Notes: generated by a model not told the origin, from the sequence alone. A stretch of 64,000 bases of DNA from Microbacterium oleivorans (GCF_001691565.1 NZ_MAYO01000003.1:930001-994000); one strand, 5' to 3'. Positions 1 through 10,981 are shown, numbered from the stretch's first letter. Made by a program: numbers and translations.

Positions 1-644
1 TCCTTGTTGGTGAGGTCGCCCTTGTAGATCCAGACCTTCACGCCGATGCGGCCGAAGGTGGTCTTGGCCTCGTAGAAGCCGTAGTCGATGTTCGCGCGGA
101 GCGTGTGCAGGGGCACACGGCCTTCGCGGTAGAACTCCGACCGGCTCATCTCGGCGCCGCCGAGACGGCCGGAGACCTGGATGCGGACACCCTTGGCACC
201 GGCGCGCTGCGCACCCTGCAGACCCTTGCGCATCGCGCGACGGAAAGCCACACGGGCGGAGAGCTGCTCGGCGATGCCCTGGGCGACCAGCTGAGCGTCG
301 GCCTCGGGGTTCTTGACCTCGAGGATGTTCAGCTGGATCTGCTTGCCCGTGAGCTTCTCGAGGTCGGCACGGATGCGCTCGGCCTCGGCGCCGCGGCGGC
401 CGATCACGATGCCCGGACGGGCGGTGTGGATGTCGACGCGGACGCGGTCACGCGTGCGCTCGATCTCGATGTTGCTCACGCCGGCACGGTCGAGCGACGT
501 CGTCAGGAGACGACGGATCTTGACGTCCTCGGCCACGTAGTCGGCGTAACGCTGCCCGGGCTTGGTGGAGTCCGAGAACCAGCGCGACACGTGGTCGGTG
601 GTGATGCCGAGGCGGAAGCCGTACGGGTTGACCTTCTGTCCCAT
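1..644 (-). CDS. rpsC: 30S ribosomal protein S3 (partial, C-terminus beyond window)
   Basis: The amino-terminal 214 residues of ribosomal protein S3 are visible; the window edge cuts off the rest. S3 lies in the head of the 30S subunit near the mRNA entry channel and carries a KH RNA-binding domain. The start reads [13 protein letters not shown], the usual S3 beginning. Its ATG overlaps the rplV stop codon in a TAATG arrangement, so translation is probably coupled. It is the last visible gene of the S10 operon; rplP and rpmC would be expected next, outside the window. Confidence 0.97.
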   Translation of the reverse strand, partial: MGQKVNPYGFRLGITTDHVSRWFSDSTKPGQRYADYVAEDVKIRRLLTTSLDRAGVSNIEIERTRDRVRVDIHTARPGIVIGRRGAEAERIRADLEKLTGKQIQLNILEVKNPEADAQLVAQGIAEQLSARVAFRRAMRKGLQGAQRAGAKGVRIQVSGRLGGAEMSRSEFYREGRVPLHTLRANIDYGFYEAKTTFGRIGVKVWIYKGDLTNK

Positions 645-1039
645 TACTTGCTCGCCTTCTTGGTGTCAGCCGCTGCAGTGTCCGCGACCTCGGGGGTCGA
701 GAGCACCACGGTGATGTGGCTGGTGCGCTTCTTGATCTGGAACGCGCGACCCTGGGCGCGGGGCTGGAAACGCTTGAGCGTCGTGCCCTCGTCCACGTAG
801 GCGTTCTTCACGTACAGATCCTGGTCGTCCAGGAACTCGTTGTCCTTGTCGGCCTTCACACGAGCATTCGCGACCGCGGAGGCCACGAGCTTGTAGATGG
901 GCTCGCTGGCACCCTGGGGAGCGAACTTCAGGATGGCGAGAGCCTCCTGAGCCTGCTTGCCCTTGATGAGCGCGACGACACGACGAGCCTTCTGAGGGGT
1001 CACGCGGATGTGCTTCACGCGTGCGATGGATTCCACCAT
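644..1039 (-). CDS. rplV: 50S ribosomal protein L22
   Basis: 131-residue L22, a 50S protein whose extended loop lines the peptide exit tunnel. The protein begins [17 protein letters not shown], typical of actinobacterial L22. The open frame extends 12 codons upstream, but the ATG at 1039 is preceded by a strong purine-rich GAGGAGGAG ribosome binding site and gives the expected length, so that start was chosen. The alanine/lysine-rich C-terminal tail is common in this phylum. The stop codon overlaps the rpsC start. Confidence 0.97.
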   Translation of the reverse strand: MVESIARVKHIRVTPQKARRVVALIKGKQAQEALAILKFAPQGASEPIYKLVASAVANARVKADKDNEFLDDQDLYVKNAYVDEGTTLKRFQPRAQGRAFQIKKRTSHITVVLSTPEVADTAAADTKKASK

Positions 1040-1079
1040 TACTACTCCTCCTCTTCCTCTCTTTGAGAGCGCCACCGCG

Positions 1080-1361
1080 TTAGCGGCGACGACCCTTCTT
1101 GTCGTCCTTCTCGTGGCCGCGGAAGGTGCGGGTGGGCGCGAACTCGCCCAGCTTGTGACCGACCATGGTCTCGGACACGAACACGGGGATGTGCTTGCGT
1201 CCGTCGTGCACCGCGATGGTGTGACCCAGCATGGCCGGGATGATCATCGAACGGCGCGACCAGGTCTTGATGACGTTCTTGGTACCGGCTTCGTTCTGCG
1301 AGACGACCTTGCGAAGCAGGTGCTCGTCGACGAAGGGGCCCTTCTTAAGGCTGCGAGGCAT
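1080..1361 (-). CDS. rpsS: 30S ribosomal protein S19
   Basis: 93-residue S19 of the 30S head, which contacts 16S rRNA and S13. It begins [15 protein letters not shown] and contains the conserved [13 protein letters not shown] segment. Length and start match the family. It sits between rplB (12 nt upstream) and rplV (40 nt downstream) in the canonical S10 operon order. Confidence 0.98.
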   Translation of the reverse strand: MPRSLKKGPFVDEHLLRKVVSQNEAGTKNVIKTWSRRSMIIPAMLGHTIAVHDGRKHIPVFVSETMVGHKLGEFAPTRTFRGHEKDDKKGRRR

Positions 1362-1373
1362 CTTCCTCTACTC

Positions 1374-2213
<840 letters not shown>

Positions 2214-2237
2214 GTCTCTAGTCCTCTATCCCAGCTG

Positions 2238-2537
2238 TCAGCCGACGGCCGTGAAGATGTCGATGGTGCCCGACTTCAGGCTCACGATGGCGCGCTTGGT
2301 GTCCTTGCGCTTACCGGTGCCGAAACGGGTGCGGCGGGACTTGCCCGGGCGGTTGAGCGTGTTCACCGACGCGACCTTGACACCGAAGATCTTCTCGATG
2401 GCGAGCTTGATCTCGGTCTTGGTGGCGCGCGGGTCCACGAGGAACGTGTACTTGCCCTCGTCGATGAGCCCGTAGCTCTTCTCGGAGACGACCGGCTTCA
2501 GGATGATGTCGCGCGGGTCCTTGTTGACGGCGGTCAT
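2238..2537 (-). CDS. rplW: 50S ribosomal protein L23
   Basis: 99-residue L23, which sits at the peptide exit tunnel and provides a docking site for trigger factor and the signal recognition particle. The sequence includes [17 protein letters not shown] near the N-terminus and the basic [17 protein letters not shown] region. Its ATG overlaps the rplD stop codon by four bases (ATGA), indicating translational coupling. Confidence 0.97.
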   Translation of the reverse strand: MTAVNKDPRDIILKPVVSEKSYGLIDEGKYTFLVDPRATKTEIKLAIEKIFGVKVASVNTLNRPGKSRRTRFGTGKRKDTKRAIVSLKSGTIDIFTAVG

Positions 2538-3196
2538 GCCGAGACCTCCTCGGTGGAGCCGGCCTTCGCAGCGACGAACGCGTCGCAGGCGGCCTTGGTG
2601 AAGACGATGTCGTCGGAGACGAGCACGTCGTAGGCGTTGAGCTGGTCGAACGTCAGAACGTGGACGTACGCGAGGTTGCGGACGCTCTTGACGGTCAGCT
2701 CGTCATCACGGGTGATGACGACCATGACGTTCTTGGTCGGCGCGAGCTGGCCGAGGACCGCGACAGCGGCCTTCGTCGAGGGAGCGCCTTCGATGCCGAA
2801 CGAGTCGACAACGTGCAGACGGCCACCGCGTGCCCGGTCGCTGAGCGCGCCCAGCAGGGCGGCGGCGACCATCTTCTTGGGGGTGCGCTGCGAGTAGTTG
2901 CGCGGCTTCGGTCCGTGGACGATGCCACCACCGGTCATGTGCGGCGCGCGGATCGAGCCCTGACGAGCGTTACCCGTGCCCTTCTGCTTGAAGGGCTTGC
3001 GGCCGGCACCGGAGACCTCACCGCGACGCTTGGTCGAGTGGGTTCCCTGGCGAGCCGCCGCGAGCTGCGCGACGACGACCTGGTGGATGAGGGGGATGTT
3101 CGTCTTGACGTCGAACAGTGCGGCGGGCAGCTCCACGGAGCCGGCCTTGTTGCCGTCTGCCTTCACGACGTCGAGCGCGAGAGTCGAGTCAGCCAT
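2534..3196 (-). CDS. rplD: 50S ribosomal protein L4
   Basis: 220-residue L4, which binds 23S rRNA and extends a loop into the exit tunnel. The loop motif [15 protein letters not shown] is present and intact. In enterobacteria L4 also represses its own S10 operon through the mRNA leader; whether that happens here is not known. It follows rplC by two nucleotides and overlaps rplW by four. Confidence 0.97.
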   Translation of the reverse strand: MADSTLALDVVKADGNKAGSVELPAALFDVKTNIPLIHQVVVAQLAAARQGTHSTKRRGEVSGAGRKPFKQKGTGNARQGSIRAPHMTGGGIVHGPKPRNYSQRTPKKMVAAALLGALSDRARGGRLHVVDSFGIEGAPSTKAAVAVLGQLAPTKNVMVVITRDDELTVKSVRNLAYVHVLTFDQLNAYDVLVSDDIVFTKAACDAFVAAKAGSTEEVSA

Positions 3197-3198
3197 GA

Positions 3199-3858
3199 TC
3201 AGGCACCCTTCACTGCGTTGCGGACGTAGACGATGCGGCCACGAGCACCGGGGACGGCGCCCTTGACGAGCAGCAGACCCTTCTCGGCGTCGACGGCGTG
3301 CACCGTGAGGTTGAGGACGGTCACGCGCTCGCCACCCATACGGCCGGCCATGCGCATGCCCTTGAAGACGCGGCTCGGGGTCGACGATGCGCCGATCGAG
3401 CCGGGCTTGCGGTGGTTGCGGTGCGCACCGTGCGAAGCCGAGACGCCCTTGAAGTTGTGACGCTTCATGACACCGGCGAAGCCCTTGCCCTTGCTGGTGC
3501 CGACGACGTCGACCAGCTGGCCGGCCTCGAAGGTGGCGTCGACGGTGAGCTCCTGACCGAGTGAGTAGTCAGAGGCATCCGCCGTGCGCACCTCGGTGAG
3601 GTGACGACGCGGGGTCACACCAGCAGCCTCGAAGTGAGCCGACTGGGGCTTGTTGACCTTGCGGGGGTCGATCTGGCCGTAAGCGATCTGAACGGCGTTG
3701 TAGCCGTCGCGCTCGGGCGTGCGCACCTGCGTCACCACGTTGGGGGCGACTTCGATGACGGTGACGGGAACGACCTTGCCGTTCTCGTCCCAGACCTGGG
3801 TCATGCCGAGCTTGGTGCCCAGCAGGCCCTTGGAAACCTTGGAGTTGATGTCAGCCAT
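3199..3858 (-). CDS. rplC: 50S ribosomal protein L3
   Basis: 219-residue L3, an early-assembling 50S protein reaching the peptidyl transferase centre. It begins [20 protein letters not shown] and contains the [16 protein letters not shown] and [19 protein letters not shown] segments that are hallmarks of L3. Full length, 11 nt downstream of rpsJ. Confidence 0.98.
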   Translation of the reverse strand: MADINSKVSKGLLGTKLGMTQVWDENGKVVPVTVIEVAPNVVTQVRTPERDGYNAVQIAYGQIDPRKVNKPQSAHFEAAGVTPRRHLTEVRTADASDYSLGQELTVDATFEAGQLVDVVGTSKGKGFAGVMKRHNFKGVSASHGAHRNHRKPGSIGASSTPSRVFKGMRMAGRMGGERVTVLNLTVHAVDAEKGLLLVKGAVPGARGRIVYVRNAVKGA

Positions 3859-3869
3859 GATGATCGACC

Positions 3870-4178
3870 TCAGAGCTTGATCTCGATGTTGACGTCGGCC
3901 GGGAGGTCGAGGCGCATCAGCGAGTCGACGGCCTTGGGCGTCGGGTCGATGATGTCGATGAGGCGCTTGTGGGTGCGCATCTCGAAGTGCTCGCGGCTGT
4001 CCTTGTACTTGTGCGGCGAACGGATCACGGCGATCACGTTCTTCTCGGTCGGAAGGGGCACCGGGCCCACGACCGTCGCGCCCGCACGGGTCACGGTGTC
4101 GACGATTTTGCGTGCCGACGAGTCGATGACCTCGTGGTCATACGACTTCAGGCGAATGCGGATCTTCTGTCCCGCCAT
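3870..4178 (-). CDS. rpsJ: 30S ribosomal protein S10
   Basis: 102-residue S10, a 30S head protein that also serves as NusE in transcription antitermination. It starts [19 protein letters not shown] and has the conserved [19 protein letters not shown] segment. First gene of the S10 operon, preceded by a leader of about 280 nt from the promoter proposed at 4468-4496. Confidence 0.98.
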   Translation of the reverse strand: MAGQKIRIRLKSYDHEVIDSSARKIVDTVTRAGATVVGPVPLPTEKNVIAVIRSPHKYKDSREHFEMRTHKRLIDIIDPTPKAVDSLMRLDLPADVNIEIKL

Positions 4179-4467
4179 TGTCTGCTCACTCTCTTTCTCG
4201 CGTCGTACCTCGAGGGCATTGGACGCACGGGGCGCTTACGCGCCGGGCACTTCTCCCCACCCGAAGGCGAGGTGATCGGCACCGCTGTTCTGATGTCATT
4301 CCGCAGGGCGACCTGCGGCATCCCGTCCCCGCGCACGCATGCGAACGAATCCGTCTCCGGAGCGGGGTGTGGGGATGTGGTGTTCTGCTGCCCGCGGCCT
4401 AGGCTTCTCGCCTATGCACTGCCCTGGCAGTGATCCCGCGCGAAGCGCAAGAATGTGGAACCTGTAC

Positions 4468-4496
4468 AGTCTACGTGCCGGTCGGGCGTGTCGCAA
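4468..4496 (-). promoter_or_regulatory. Promoter of the S10 operon
   Basis: On the minus strand the region reads TTGCGA, a 17-bp spacer, then TAGACT, a good match to a housekeeping sigma-A promoter (TTGACA-17-TANNNT). Transcription would start near 4460, leaving a leader of about 280 nt before rpsJ. Based on motif reading only. Confidence 0.65.
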
Positions 4497-4540
4497 ACCC
4501 GGGCGTGTCGCGCGTCGGGGTAGTCTCCCCCGAACCACCG

Positions 4541-4572
4541 AAAAGGGGTCGGATGCCGCGGCATCCGACCCC
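4541..4572 (-). terminator. Intrinsic terminator after the small antitoxin-like gene
   Basis: A perfect 12-bp inverted repeat (4545-4556 with 4561-4572, four-base loop CGCG) followed on the minus strand by TTTT. It lies 13 nt after the stop codon of the 4586-4801 gene and upstream of the S10 promoter, so it separates the two transcription units. Confidence 0.85.
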
Positions 4573-4585
4573 TCCTCGTTCGAGG

Positions 4586-4801
4586 TCACTCGTTGCCGAT
4601 ACGCCGATCCACGTTGTCGCGGACCTCGTCGACCTTGGCGTCGACGGAGTCGGGGGCGACCTTCTTCACGAAGTCGGCCGCCGCATCGAGGACCTTGTCG
4701 CTGACGTCCTCGGCCTTCTCGGACTTCAGGTTCTTCTCGATCTCGTCCTTGTGCTGCTCGAGGAACTGCTTCCCCTTGCCCACGATGTCGTCGATTCCCA
4801 T
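4586..4801 (-). CDS. MT0933-like (Rv0909-type) antitoxin family small protein
   Basis: 71-residue hydrophilic, lysine- and aspartate-rich protein beginning MGIDDIVGKGKQFLEQHKD. The mostly helical, repetitive charged composition resembles the Rv0909/MT0933 antitoxin family of actinobacteria. A start four codons upstream is possible, but the ATG at 4801 has a better placed GAGGAAG binding site. In Mycobacterium tuberculosis the partner is an SRPBCC-type toxin; no such gene is adjacent here, so a toxin-antitoxin role is not supported by context. It stands alone between tuf and the S10 operon with its own terminator. Confidence 0.7.
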   Translation of the reverse strand: MGIDDIVGKGKQFLEQHKDEIEKNLKSEKAEDVSDKVLDAAADFVKKVAPDSVDAKVDEVRDNVDRRIGNE

Positions 4802-4895
4802 GCTCTTCCTCATCTCCGTCGATGCCCGCGCAGGTGCCGCGGCGCCGTCAGTCTAATCGGGGGCCATGAGCGCGGCACCCCTTGCGGGAACGACG

Positions 4896-4925
4896 AAGGG
4901 GCCGGGCCCGAAGGCCCGACCCCTT
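4896..4925 (-). terminator. Terminator after tuf
   Basis: Inverted repeat with about 12 paired bases and one mismatch (4896-4908 with 4913-4925), closed by a loop that reads TTCG on the minus strand, an especially stable tetraloop. It begins 21 nt after the tuf stop codon. Confidence 0.8.
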
Positions 4926-4945
4926 GTCGGTGAGTCCGAAAGGAC

Positions 4946-6136
4946 TTACTTGATGATCTTGGTCACCGTGCCGGCGCCGACGGTGCGGCCACCCTCACGG
5001 ATCGCGAAGCCGAGGCCGTCTTCCATGGCGATGGGCTGGATGAGCTCCACCGTCATGTCCGTGGTGTCACCGGGCATGACCATCTCGGTGCCCTCGGGCA
5101 GCGAGATGACGCCGGTCACGTCCGTGGTACGGAAGTAGAACTGCGGGCGGTAGTTCGTGTAGAAGGGGTTGTGACGGCCACCCTCCTCCTTCGAGAGGAT
5201 GTAGGCAGTGCCCTCGAAGTTGGTGTGCGGCGTAACCGAACCCGGCTTCACGACGACCTGGCCACGCTCGACGTCGTCGCGCTTGAGACCACGGAGGAGC
5301 AGACCACAGTTCTCGCCGGCCCAGGCCTCGTCGAGCTGCTTGTGGAACATCTCGATACCCGTGACCGTGGTCTTCTGCGTCGGGCGGATGCCGACGATCT
5401 CGACCTCGGAGTTGATGGCGAGGGTGCCACGCTCGGCGCGACCGGTGACGACCGTTCCACGACCGGTGATCGTGAAGACGTCCTCGATCGGCATGAGGAA
5501 GGGCTTGTCCTTGTCACGCACGGGGTCGGGGATGTTCTCGTCCGCGGCCTCCATGAGGTCGAGGATCGACTGGACCCACTTCTCGTCGCCCTCGAGCGCC
5601 TTGAGGCCCGAGACGCGGACGACCGGAGCGTCCTCGGCGAAGCCCTGCGAGGCGAGGAGCTCGGAGACCTCGAGCTCGACGAGCTCCAGGATCTCCTCGT
5701 CGTCGACCATGTCGGCCTTGTTCAGCGCGACCATCAGGTACGGCACGCCGACCTGCTTGGCGAGCAGGACGTGCTCACGCGTCTGAGCCATCGGGCCGTC
5801 GGTGGCGGCGACCACGAGGATCGCGCCGTCCATCTGGGCAGCACCGGTGATCATGTTCTTGATGTAGTCAGCGTGACCGGGCGCGTCGACGTGCGCGTAG
5901 TGACGCTTCGGGGTCTCGTACTCGACGTGCGAGATGTTGATCGTGATACCACGCTGGCGCTCTTCGGGAGCGGAGTCGATCGACGCGAAGTCACGCTGCA
6001 CGTTGGTGGCCGACGGGAACTTGTCGGCGAGCACCTTCGAGATGGCAGCGGTGAGCGTGGTCTTGCCGTGGTCGACGTGACCGATCGTTCCGATGTTGAC
6101 GTGCGGCTTGGTCCGCTCGAACTTGGCCTTGGCCAC
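4946..6136 (-). CDS. tuf: Elongation factor Tu
   Basis: 396-residue EF-Tu, the GTPase that delivers aminoacyl-tRNA to the ribosome. GTP-binding motifs are intact: GHVDHGKT (P-loop), DAPGHADY (G3) and NKAD (G4). Domains II and III follow to the C-terminal VGAGTVTKI segment. It is the last gene of the str operon, 147 nt after fusA, and a strong hairpin ends it. The fusA-tuf gap is long enough for an additional promoter, as many bacteria have, but I could not identify one with confidence. Confidence 0.99.
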   Translation of the reverse strand: MAKAKFERTKPHVNIGTIGHVDHGKTTLTAAISKVLADKFPSATNVQRDFASIDSAPEERQRGITINISHVEYETPKRHYAHVDAPGHADYIKNMITGAAQMDGAILVVAATDGPMAQTREHVLLAKQVGVPYLMVALNKADMVDDEEILELVELEVSELLASQGFAEDAPVVRVSGLKALEGDEKWVQSILDLMEAADENIPDPVRDKDKPFLMPIEDVFTITGRGTVVTGRAERGTLAINSEVEIVGIRPTQKTTVTGIEMFHKQLDEAWAGENCGLLLRGLKRDDVERGQVVVKPGSVTPHTNFEGTAYILSKEEGGRHNPFYTNYRPQFYFRTTDVTGVISLPEGTEMVMPGDTTDMTVELIQPIAMEDGLGFAIREGGRTVGAGTVTKIIK

Positions 6137-6241
6137 TGGGTCCTCCTCAGGACTGTCGTGTAGTCATCCGGGCGCTGGATTGCGACCGGGTTTCTACGGG
6201 GATGTTGTCAGTGTAGTTGACGTGACGATATTCAGTTTGGG

Positions 6242-6272
6242 CGGATGCCGAGGGCCGGGCCCCCGGCATCCG
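6242..6272 (-). terminator. Hairpin after fusA (probably partial terminator)
   Basis: The arms CGGATGCCG and CGGCATCCG (6242-6250 and 6264-6272) pair perfectly, with further GGG/CCC pairing inside. There is no T-run on the minus strand, so it may attenuate or process the fusA-tuf transcript rather than end it. Confidence 0.5.
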
Positions 6273-6283
6273 AAGAGCGGGTG

Positions 6284-8398
6284 TTACTCGCCCTTGGTCT
6301 TCTGGACGATCTCGTCGGCCACCGCGCGCGGGACCTCGGAGTAGCTGTCGAACTCCATCGCGTAGACCGCACGGCCCGAGGTCTTCGAGCGCAGGTCACC
6401 GATGTAGCCGAACATCTCCGACAGGGGGACGAGGGCGCGGACGATCTTGATGCCCGCACCGTCCTCCATGGACTGGATCTGGCCACGGCGCGAGTTCAGG
6501 TCGCCGATGACGTCGCCCATGTACTCCTCGGGAGTACGGACCTCGACCGCCATGAGCGGCTCGAGGAGAACGGGGTTCGCCTTGCGGACGGCCTCCTTGA
6601 AGCCCATCGAGCCGGCGATCTTGAACGCCATCTCGGACGAGTCGACGTCGTGCGACGCACCATCGGTCAGGATCGCCTTGACACCCACCATGGGGAAGCC
6701 GGCGAGCACGCCGACCTGCATGGCGTCCTGGAAGCCCTGGTTGGTGGGCTCGATGTACTCGCGCGGGATGCGGCCACCGGTGACCTTGTTCTCGAACTCG
6801 TAGATCTTGTCCGGAGTGACCTCGAGGGGCTCGAGGGCGAACTGGATCTTCGCGAACTGACCCGAACCACCGGTCTGCTTCTTGTGGGTGTAGTCGTGAC
6901 GCTCGACGGTCTTCTTGATCGTCTCGCGGTACGCGACCTGCGGCTTGCCGACGTTCGCCTCGACGCGGAACTCGCGCTTCATGCGGTCCACGAGGATGTC
7001 GAGGTGCAGCTCGCCCATGCCCTTGATGACGGTCTGGCCGGTCTCGGGGTTGAGCTCGGTGCGGAACGTCGGGTCCTCTTCGGCGAGCTTCTGGATCGCG
7101 ATGCCCAGCTTCTCCTGGTCGGCCTTGGTCTTCGGCTCGATGGCGACCTCGATGACGGGCTCGGGGAACGTCATCGACTCAAGGACGACGGGCTCGGCCG
7201 GGTCGGCGAGGGTGTCACCGGTGGTGGTGTCCTTCAGACCGATGACGGCGTAGATGTTGCCCGCGGTGACCGCGTCGACCGGGTTCTCCTTGTTGGCGTG
7301 CATCTGGAAGATCTTCCCGATGCGCTCCTTCTTGCCCTTGGTCGAGTTGATGACCTGCGCACCCGAGTCGAGCTGACCCGAGTAGACGCGGATGTAGGTC
7401 AGGCGACCGAAGAACGGGTGCACGGCGACCTTGAAGGCCAGCGCGGCGAACGGGTCGTTGGCGTCGGGGTGACGCTCGATGACCTTCTCCTCGTCCTTCG
7501 GGTCGTGCGCCTCGATGGCGGGCACGTCGAGGGGCGACGGGAGGTAGTCGACGACCGCGTCGAGCATCGGCTGAACACCGCGGTTCTTGAACGCGGAGCC
7601 GCAGAGCACGGGGTAGAGCTCGCCGGCGACGGTCATCTTGCGGATGGCGCCCTTGATCTCGGCCAGGGTCAGCTCTTCGCCGCCGAAGAACTTCTCGAGG
7701 AGCTCGTCGTCGGACTCGGCGACGGTCTCGAGGAGCTTCTGACGGTACTCGTCAGCGCGGTCCTTGAGGTCCGCGGGGATCTCCTGGACCTCGTACTTGG
7801 CGCCCATGGTGACGTCACCCTTGGAGTCACCGGGCCACACCAGCGCGCGCATCTCGACGAGGTCGATGACGCCGACGAAGTCGTTCTCGGCACCGATCGG
7901 GAGCTGCAGCACGAGCGGCTTGGCGCCGAGGCGCTTGATGATGGTGTCGACGGTGAAGTAGAAGTCCGCACCGAGCTTGTCCATCTTGTTGACGAAGCAG
8001 ATACGGGGGACGTCGTACTTGTCGGCCTGACGCCACACGGTCTCGGACTGGGGCTCGACGCCCTCCTTGCCGTCGAAGACGGCGACGGCACCGTCGAGGA
8101 CGCGGAGCGAGCGCTCCACCTCGACCGTGAAGTCCACGTGACCGGGGGTGTCGATGATGTTGATCTGGTTCTTGTTCCAGAAGCAGGTCACGGCGGCAGA
8201 CGTGATCGTGATGCCGCGCTCCTTCTCCTGCTCCATCCAGTCGGTGGTCGAGGCGCCGTCGTGGGTCTCGCCCAGCTTGTGGTTGACACCCGTGTAGAAG
8301 AGGATGCGCTCGGTCGTCGTCGTCTTGCCGGCATCGATGTGCGCCATGATGCCGATGTTGCGGACCTTGTTGAGGTCGGTGAGCACTTCTTGTGCCAC
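6284..8398 (-). CDS. fusA: Elongation factor G
   Basis: 704-residue EF-G, the GTPase that drives ribosomal translocation. Motifs seen: [13 protein letters not shown] (P-loop), DTPGHVDF (G3) and NKMDKLGAD (G4). The later domains are present, including the [18 protein letters not shown] segment of domain III and a complete C-terminal domain V. Start [20 protein letters not shown] matches the family. It lies between rpsG and tuf in the classical str operon. Confidence 0.99.
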   Translation of the reverse strand: MAQEVLTDLNKVRNIGIMAHIDAGKTTTTERILFYTGVNHKLGETHDGASTTDWMEQEKERGITITSAAVTCFWNKNQINIIDTPGHVDFTVEVERSLRVLDGAVAVFDGKEGVEPQSETVWRQADKYDVPRICFVNKMDKLGADFYFTVDTIIKRLGAKPLVLQLPIGAENDFVGVIDLVEMRALVWPGDSKGDVTMGAKYEVQEIPADLKDRADEYRQKLLETVAESDDELLEKFFGGEELTLAEIKGAIRKMTVAGELYPVLCGSAFKNRGVQPMLDAVVDYLPSPLDVPAIEAHDPKDEEKVIERHPDANDPFAALAFKVAVHPFFGRLTYIRVYSGQLDSGAQVINSTKGKKERIGKIFQMHANKENPVDAVTAGNIYAVIGLKDTTTGDTLADPAEPVVLESMTFPEPVIEVAIEPKTKADQEKLGIAIQKLAEEDPTFRTELNPETGQTVIKGMGELHLDILVDRMKREFRVEANVGKPQVAYRETIKKTVERHDYTHKKQTGGSGQFAKIQFALEPLEVTPDKIYEFENKVTGGRIPREYIEPTNQGFQDAMQVGVLAGFPMVGVKAILTDGASHDVDSSEMAFKIAGSMGFKEAVRKANPVLLEPLMAVEVRTPEEYMGDVIGDLNSRRGQIQSMEDGAGIKIVRALVPLSEMFGYIGDLRSKTSGRAVYAMEFDSYSEVPRAVADEIVQKTKGE

Positions 8399-8432
8399 GG
8401 GGTGTCCTTACGTGTAGTGACGGATGTCGCGG

Positions 8433-8465
8433 GGTGACCGGCCGGGGGTTGCCCGGCCGGTCACC
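8433..8465 (-). terminator. Perfect 14-bp hairpin between rpsG and fusA
   Basis: GGTGACCGGCCGGG (8433-8446) pairs without mismatch with CCCGGCCGGTCACC (8452-8465) across a five-base loop. It fills most of the rpsG-fusA gap. No T-run follows on the minus strand, so it is more likely an mRNA-processing or stability element, or an attenuator, than a full terminator. Confidence 0.55.
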
Positions 8466-8475
8466 GAGGTGCTGA

Positions 8476-8946
8476 TTACCAGCGGTAGTGCGCGAAGGCG
8501 CGGTTCGACTCGGCCATCTTGTGGGTGTCCTCGCGGCGCTTCACCGCGGCACCGAGGCCGTTCGAGGCATCCAGGATCTCGTTCTGGAGACGCTCGGTCA
8601 TGGTCTTCTCACGGCGACCCTTCGCGTACGAGACGAGCCAGCGCAGCGCGAGCGTGTTCGCGCGGTGCGGCTTGACCTCGACGGGAACCTGGTAGGTCGA
8701 GCCACCGACGCGGCGGCTCTTGACCTCGAGGGTGGGGCGGACGTTGTCGAGCGCCTTCTTGAGCGTCGCGACGGCGTCCTGGCCGTTCTTCGCCTCGACG
8801 CCCTTGAGGGCGTTGTAGACGATGGCCTCGGCGATGGACTTCTTGCCATCGACGAGGATCTTGTTCACCAGCTGGGTGACGATCGGAGCACCGTAGACCG
8901 GGTCGTTGACGACGACGCGGCGGGGTGCGGGTCCCTTGCGAGGCAT
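8476..8946 (-). CDS. rpsG: 30S ribosomal protein S7
   Basis: 156-residue S7, a primary 16S rRNA-binding protein that nucleates the 30S head. It begins [19 protein letters not shown] and ends in the conserved [15 protein letters not shown] tail. Normal length, five nucleotides downstream of rpsL. Confidence 0.98.
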   Translation of the reverse strand: MPRKGPAPRRVVVNDPVYGAPIVTQLVNKILVDGKKSIAEAIVYNALKGVEAKNGQDAVATLKKALDNVRPTLEVKSRRVGGSTYQVPVEVKPHRANTLALRWLVSYAKGRREKTMTERLQNEILDASNGLGAAVKRREDTHKMAESNRAFAHYRW

Positions 8947-8951
8947 CTAAC

Positions 8952-9320
8952 TCAACCCTTCTTGGCGCCGTAGCGGCTGCGAGCCTGCTTACGGTTCTTG
9001 ACGGCCTGGGTGTCCAGGGCGCCGCGGACGATCTTGTAACGCACACCGGGGAGGTCCTTCACACGACCACCACGGACGAGCACGAGCGAGTGCTCCTGCA
9101 GGTTGTGTCCCTCACCGGGGATGTAGGCCGTGACCTCGGTCCCGTTGCGGAGCTTCACACGGGCGACCTTGCGCATGGCCGAGTTCGGCTTCTTGGGCGT
9201 GGTCGTGTACACGCGGGTGCAGACACCCGCCTGCTGCGGGTTCGCCTTCAGGGCGGGCGCCTTGGTCTTCGAGACCTTGGGCGAGCGACCCTTGCGAACC
9301 AACTGCTGAATGGTTGGCAC
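8952..9320 (-). CDS. rpsL: 30S ribosomal protein S12
   Basis: 122-residue S12 of the decoding centre. The frame stays open far upstream, but the protein must begin at the GTG at 9320 ([14 protein letters not shown] after the start residue), which has an AAGGAGAG binding site. Lysines 43 (TPKKPNSA) and 88 (RVKDLPG), where streptomycin-resistance substitutions occur in other species, are wild type. First gene of the str operon. Confidence 0.97.
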   Translation of the reverse strand: MPTIQQLVRKGRSPKVSKTKAPALKANPQQAGVCTRVYTTTPKKPNSAMRKVARVKLRNGTEVTAYIPGEGHNLQEHSLVLVRGGRVKDLPGVRYKIVRGALDTQAVKNRKQARSRYGAKKG

Positions 9321-9625
9321 GTTCTCTCCTTGTCGATCTGCGCGCGGCTCTCGCCTCGCACAGGTGCTGCACGGTGACAGCGTTCGTGGTTTCACCACAG
9401 ATCCATCGGCTTGCCGCGACTGCGACGAACGGGATGATGGATATGCCGTGGGGGTGGCCTGTTCGCAGGCCCTGTCCCTGTGTGCGTCCGCCTCGCCCGC
9501 GTCGCACCGAGGCACGTCGCATGGCGCGCGTGTGCGCACACCCGCTCAATGATACGCGGGATCGCGAACCCGGGTCAAACGAGGCCGGTGTTCACCGCGA
9601 GTGCTCAGGTGACGATCGCCGCCGG
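9321..9625. other. Intergenic region carrying the str operon promoter and leader
   Basis: 305 nt between rpsL and the FHA-domain gene. The only confident element is the minus-strand promoter at 9549-9578. The rest is a leader of roughly 220 nt without a credible protein; an open frame across part of it is an upstream extension of rpsL with no start support. Confidence 0.6.
9549..9578 (-). promoter_or_regulatory. Promoter of rpsL-rpsG-fusA-tuf
   Basis: The minus strand reads TTGACC, an 18-bp spacer, then TATCAT, close to the sigma-A consensus. The predicted start near 9542 gives a leader of about 220 nt. Motif reading only. Confidence 0.65.
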
Positions 9626-10939
9626 TCAGGAACCGGCATCCACCCGGTGCAGTCGGAGGGCGGCGTCGCCGAGCAGGAACCTGCCCGTGACCTCGACGTC
9701 CTCCCCCGGCTGGAGCTCGACGTCCGCCCCGAGCGGACTGGGCAGCAGGATGCCGTTGGTCGACCCCAGATCGGTGATCCGCCACGTGTCGCCGTGACGT
9801 TCGAGGCGTGCGTGCGTCTTCGAGACCGTACGGGTCGCGTCCACGACCGCGATCAGCTGCGCGCGCGGCCGCATCGGATCGGCGACCGGGTTGCGGCCGA
9901 GGACGACCACGTCGGCGGACAACGGCATCGTCGAGGCGTCGGGGAGGACGAGCTCCCAGCGCGCGTGCCCCCGCCGCACGACGACGGTGCGTTCGAGGTC
10001 GTCATCGAACGACGGCGTCGCCGCCTCCTCACGCCGGCGCTCCTGGGCGGAGACGGACGAGGCGGCGGATACCGGCGCGCCGGCGGCCGGCGACCCGGAC
10101 ACGGCGGAGACCTCTCCCGTGAGCTCGGGGAAGACGTCGCGCTCGTCGCGGTCGGGGCTCGCCGCTGCGCGACGAAGGCGTGTGACCGGAGCGTCGTCGC
10201 GGCCCGGCACCGACGAGATGATCTCGGGGCCACTGGCGCGGACCGGCGGGCTGACCTCGGAGCGGACCGTCGGCGTCGGAGCGGTCGGGTCGGGGGCCTC
10301 GGGAGCCGGGACGGGCTCGGCAACCGGCACCGCCGACACCGGCGCATCGCCCGGCTCGGGCGACCACGGCTGAGGGGCCACGGATGCCGGCGGCTCCGAG
10401 GGCATCACGGGCACACCCGTTCGGGGAGTCGGGGGCGCGGGCTCCGCCGTAGCCGGGAAGGGCGGCGGCGGGATCGGGGCCCCGAAGTCCGGCATCGGGG
10501 TGCCGATCGGCGGGTAGGACGCGCTCGGCTGCGCGGCCGGCTGCCGACGCTCGCGCGCGAGGCGCGCGCCCCGCCATTCCGCGGGGCCGAAGCCGACGAT
10601 CGTGGCCCAGACCGGGAACAGCAGGGCACCGACCACCGTCATGCCGACCCCGTATCCGAAGCCGGGGTTCAGCCGGTGGACGGTGATGACGAGGAGGATC
10701 CAGATCGCGAGGGTCCCCGGGCCCGGGATGAGCGCGAGCAGCGCGAGCCACGGGGAGAATCCACCCCAGCGGAGGAGAACGGCGATGTTGAGGATCGGCA
10801 CCCAGGCGCGCCAGGACTCCTCCCCCATCTTGCGGAACGCTGCCGCGAGGGCCAACGCGACCCAGACGTACACGGCCACGCCGAGGATCGTGGTCAGCAG
10901 ACCCAGGACGATCGCCGCGCCGGTGTCGACTCCGTTCAT
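9626..10939 (-). CDS. Membrane protein with C-terminal FHA domain (DUF5684-like N-terminus)
   Basis: 437 residues in three parts. Residues 1-125 hold about four hydrophobic segments and resemble the DUF5684 membrane domain. A proline/alanine/serine-rich linker follows (about 140-310). A forkhead-associated domain lies at about 325-430, with the expected GRNP, SKTHARL and STNG motifs that bind phosphothreonine. This suggests a membrane-anchored reader of Ser/Thr kinase signalling; the kinase is not nearby. It stands alone between the str promoter region and the 10982-11641 gene, with a 42-nt gap upstream. Confidence 0.8.
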   Translation of the reverse strand: MNGVDTGAAIVLGLLTTILGVAVYVWVALALAAAFRKMGEESWRAWVPILNIAVLLRWGGFSPWLALLALIPGPGTLAIWILLVITVHRLNPGFGYGVGMTVVGALLFPVWATIVGFGPAEWRGARLARERRQPAAQPSASYPPIGTPMPDFGAPIPPPPFPATAEPAPPTPRTGVPVMPSEPPASVAPQPWSPEPGDAPVSAVPVAEPVPAPEAPDPTAPTPTVRSEVSPPVRASGPEIISSVPGRDDAPVTRLRRAAASPDRDERDVFPELTGEVSAVSGSPAAGAPVSAASSVSAQERRREEAATPSFDDDLERTVVVRRGHARWELVLPDASTMPLSADVVVLGRNPVADPMRPRAQLIAVVDATRTVSKTHARLERHGDTWRITDLGSTNGILLPSPLGADVELQPGEDVEVTGRFLLGDAALRLHRVDAGS

Positions 10940-10981
10940 CCCTCCACCCTATGCGCGCCCGGTGCTCCGGCGCGGCGGGGA

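Larger units (their letters stand above)
4179..4585. other. S10 operon leader and intergenic region
   Basis: 407 nt without a convincing coding sequence. On the minus strand it holds the rpsJ promoter (4468-4496) and then a long leader. Small perfect hairpins are visible in the leader: CCGCAGG/CCTGCGG with a four-base loop (4301-4318) and GGCGC/GCGCC (4231-4244). At the other end lies the terminator of the 4586-4801 gene. The leader could have a regulatory role, but no known riboregulator motif was recognised. Confidence 0.6.

Noticed and set aside
6245..8437. Long open frame antisense to fusA
   Set aside because: Antisense shadow with repetitive charged composition; fusA is certain.
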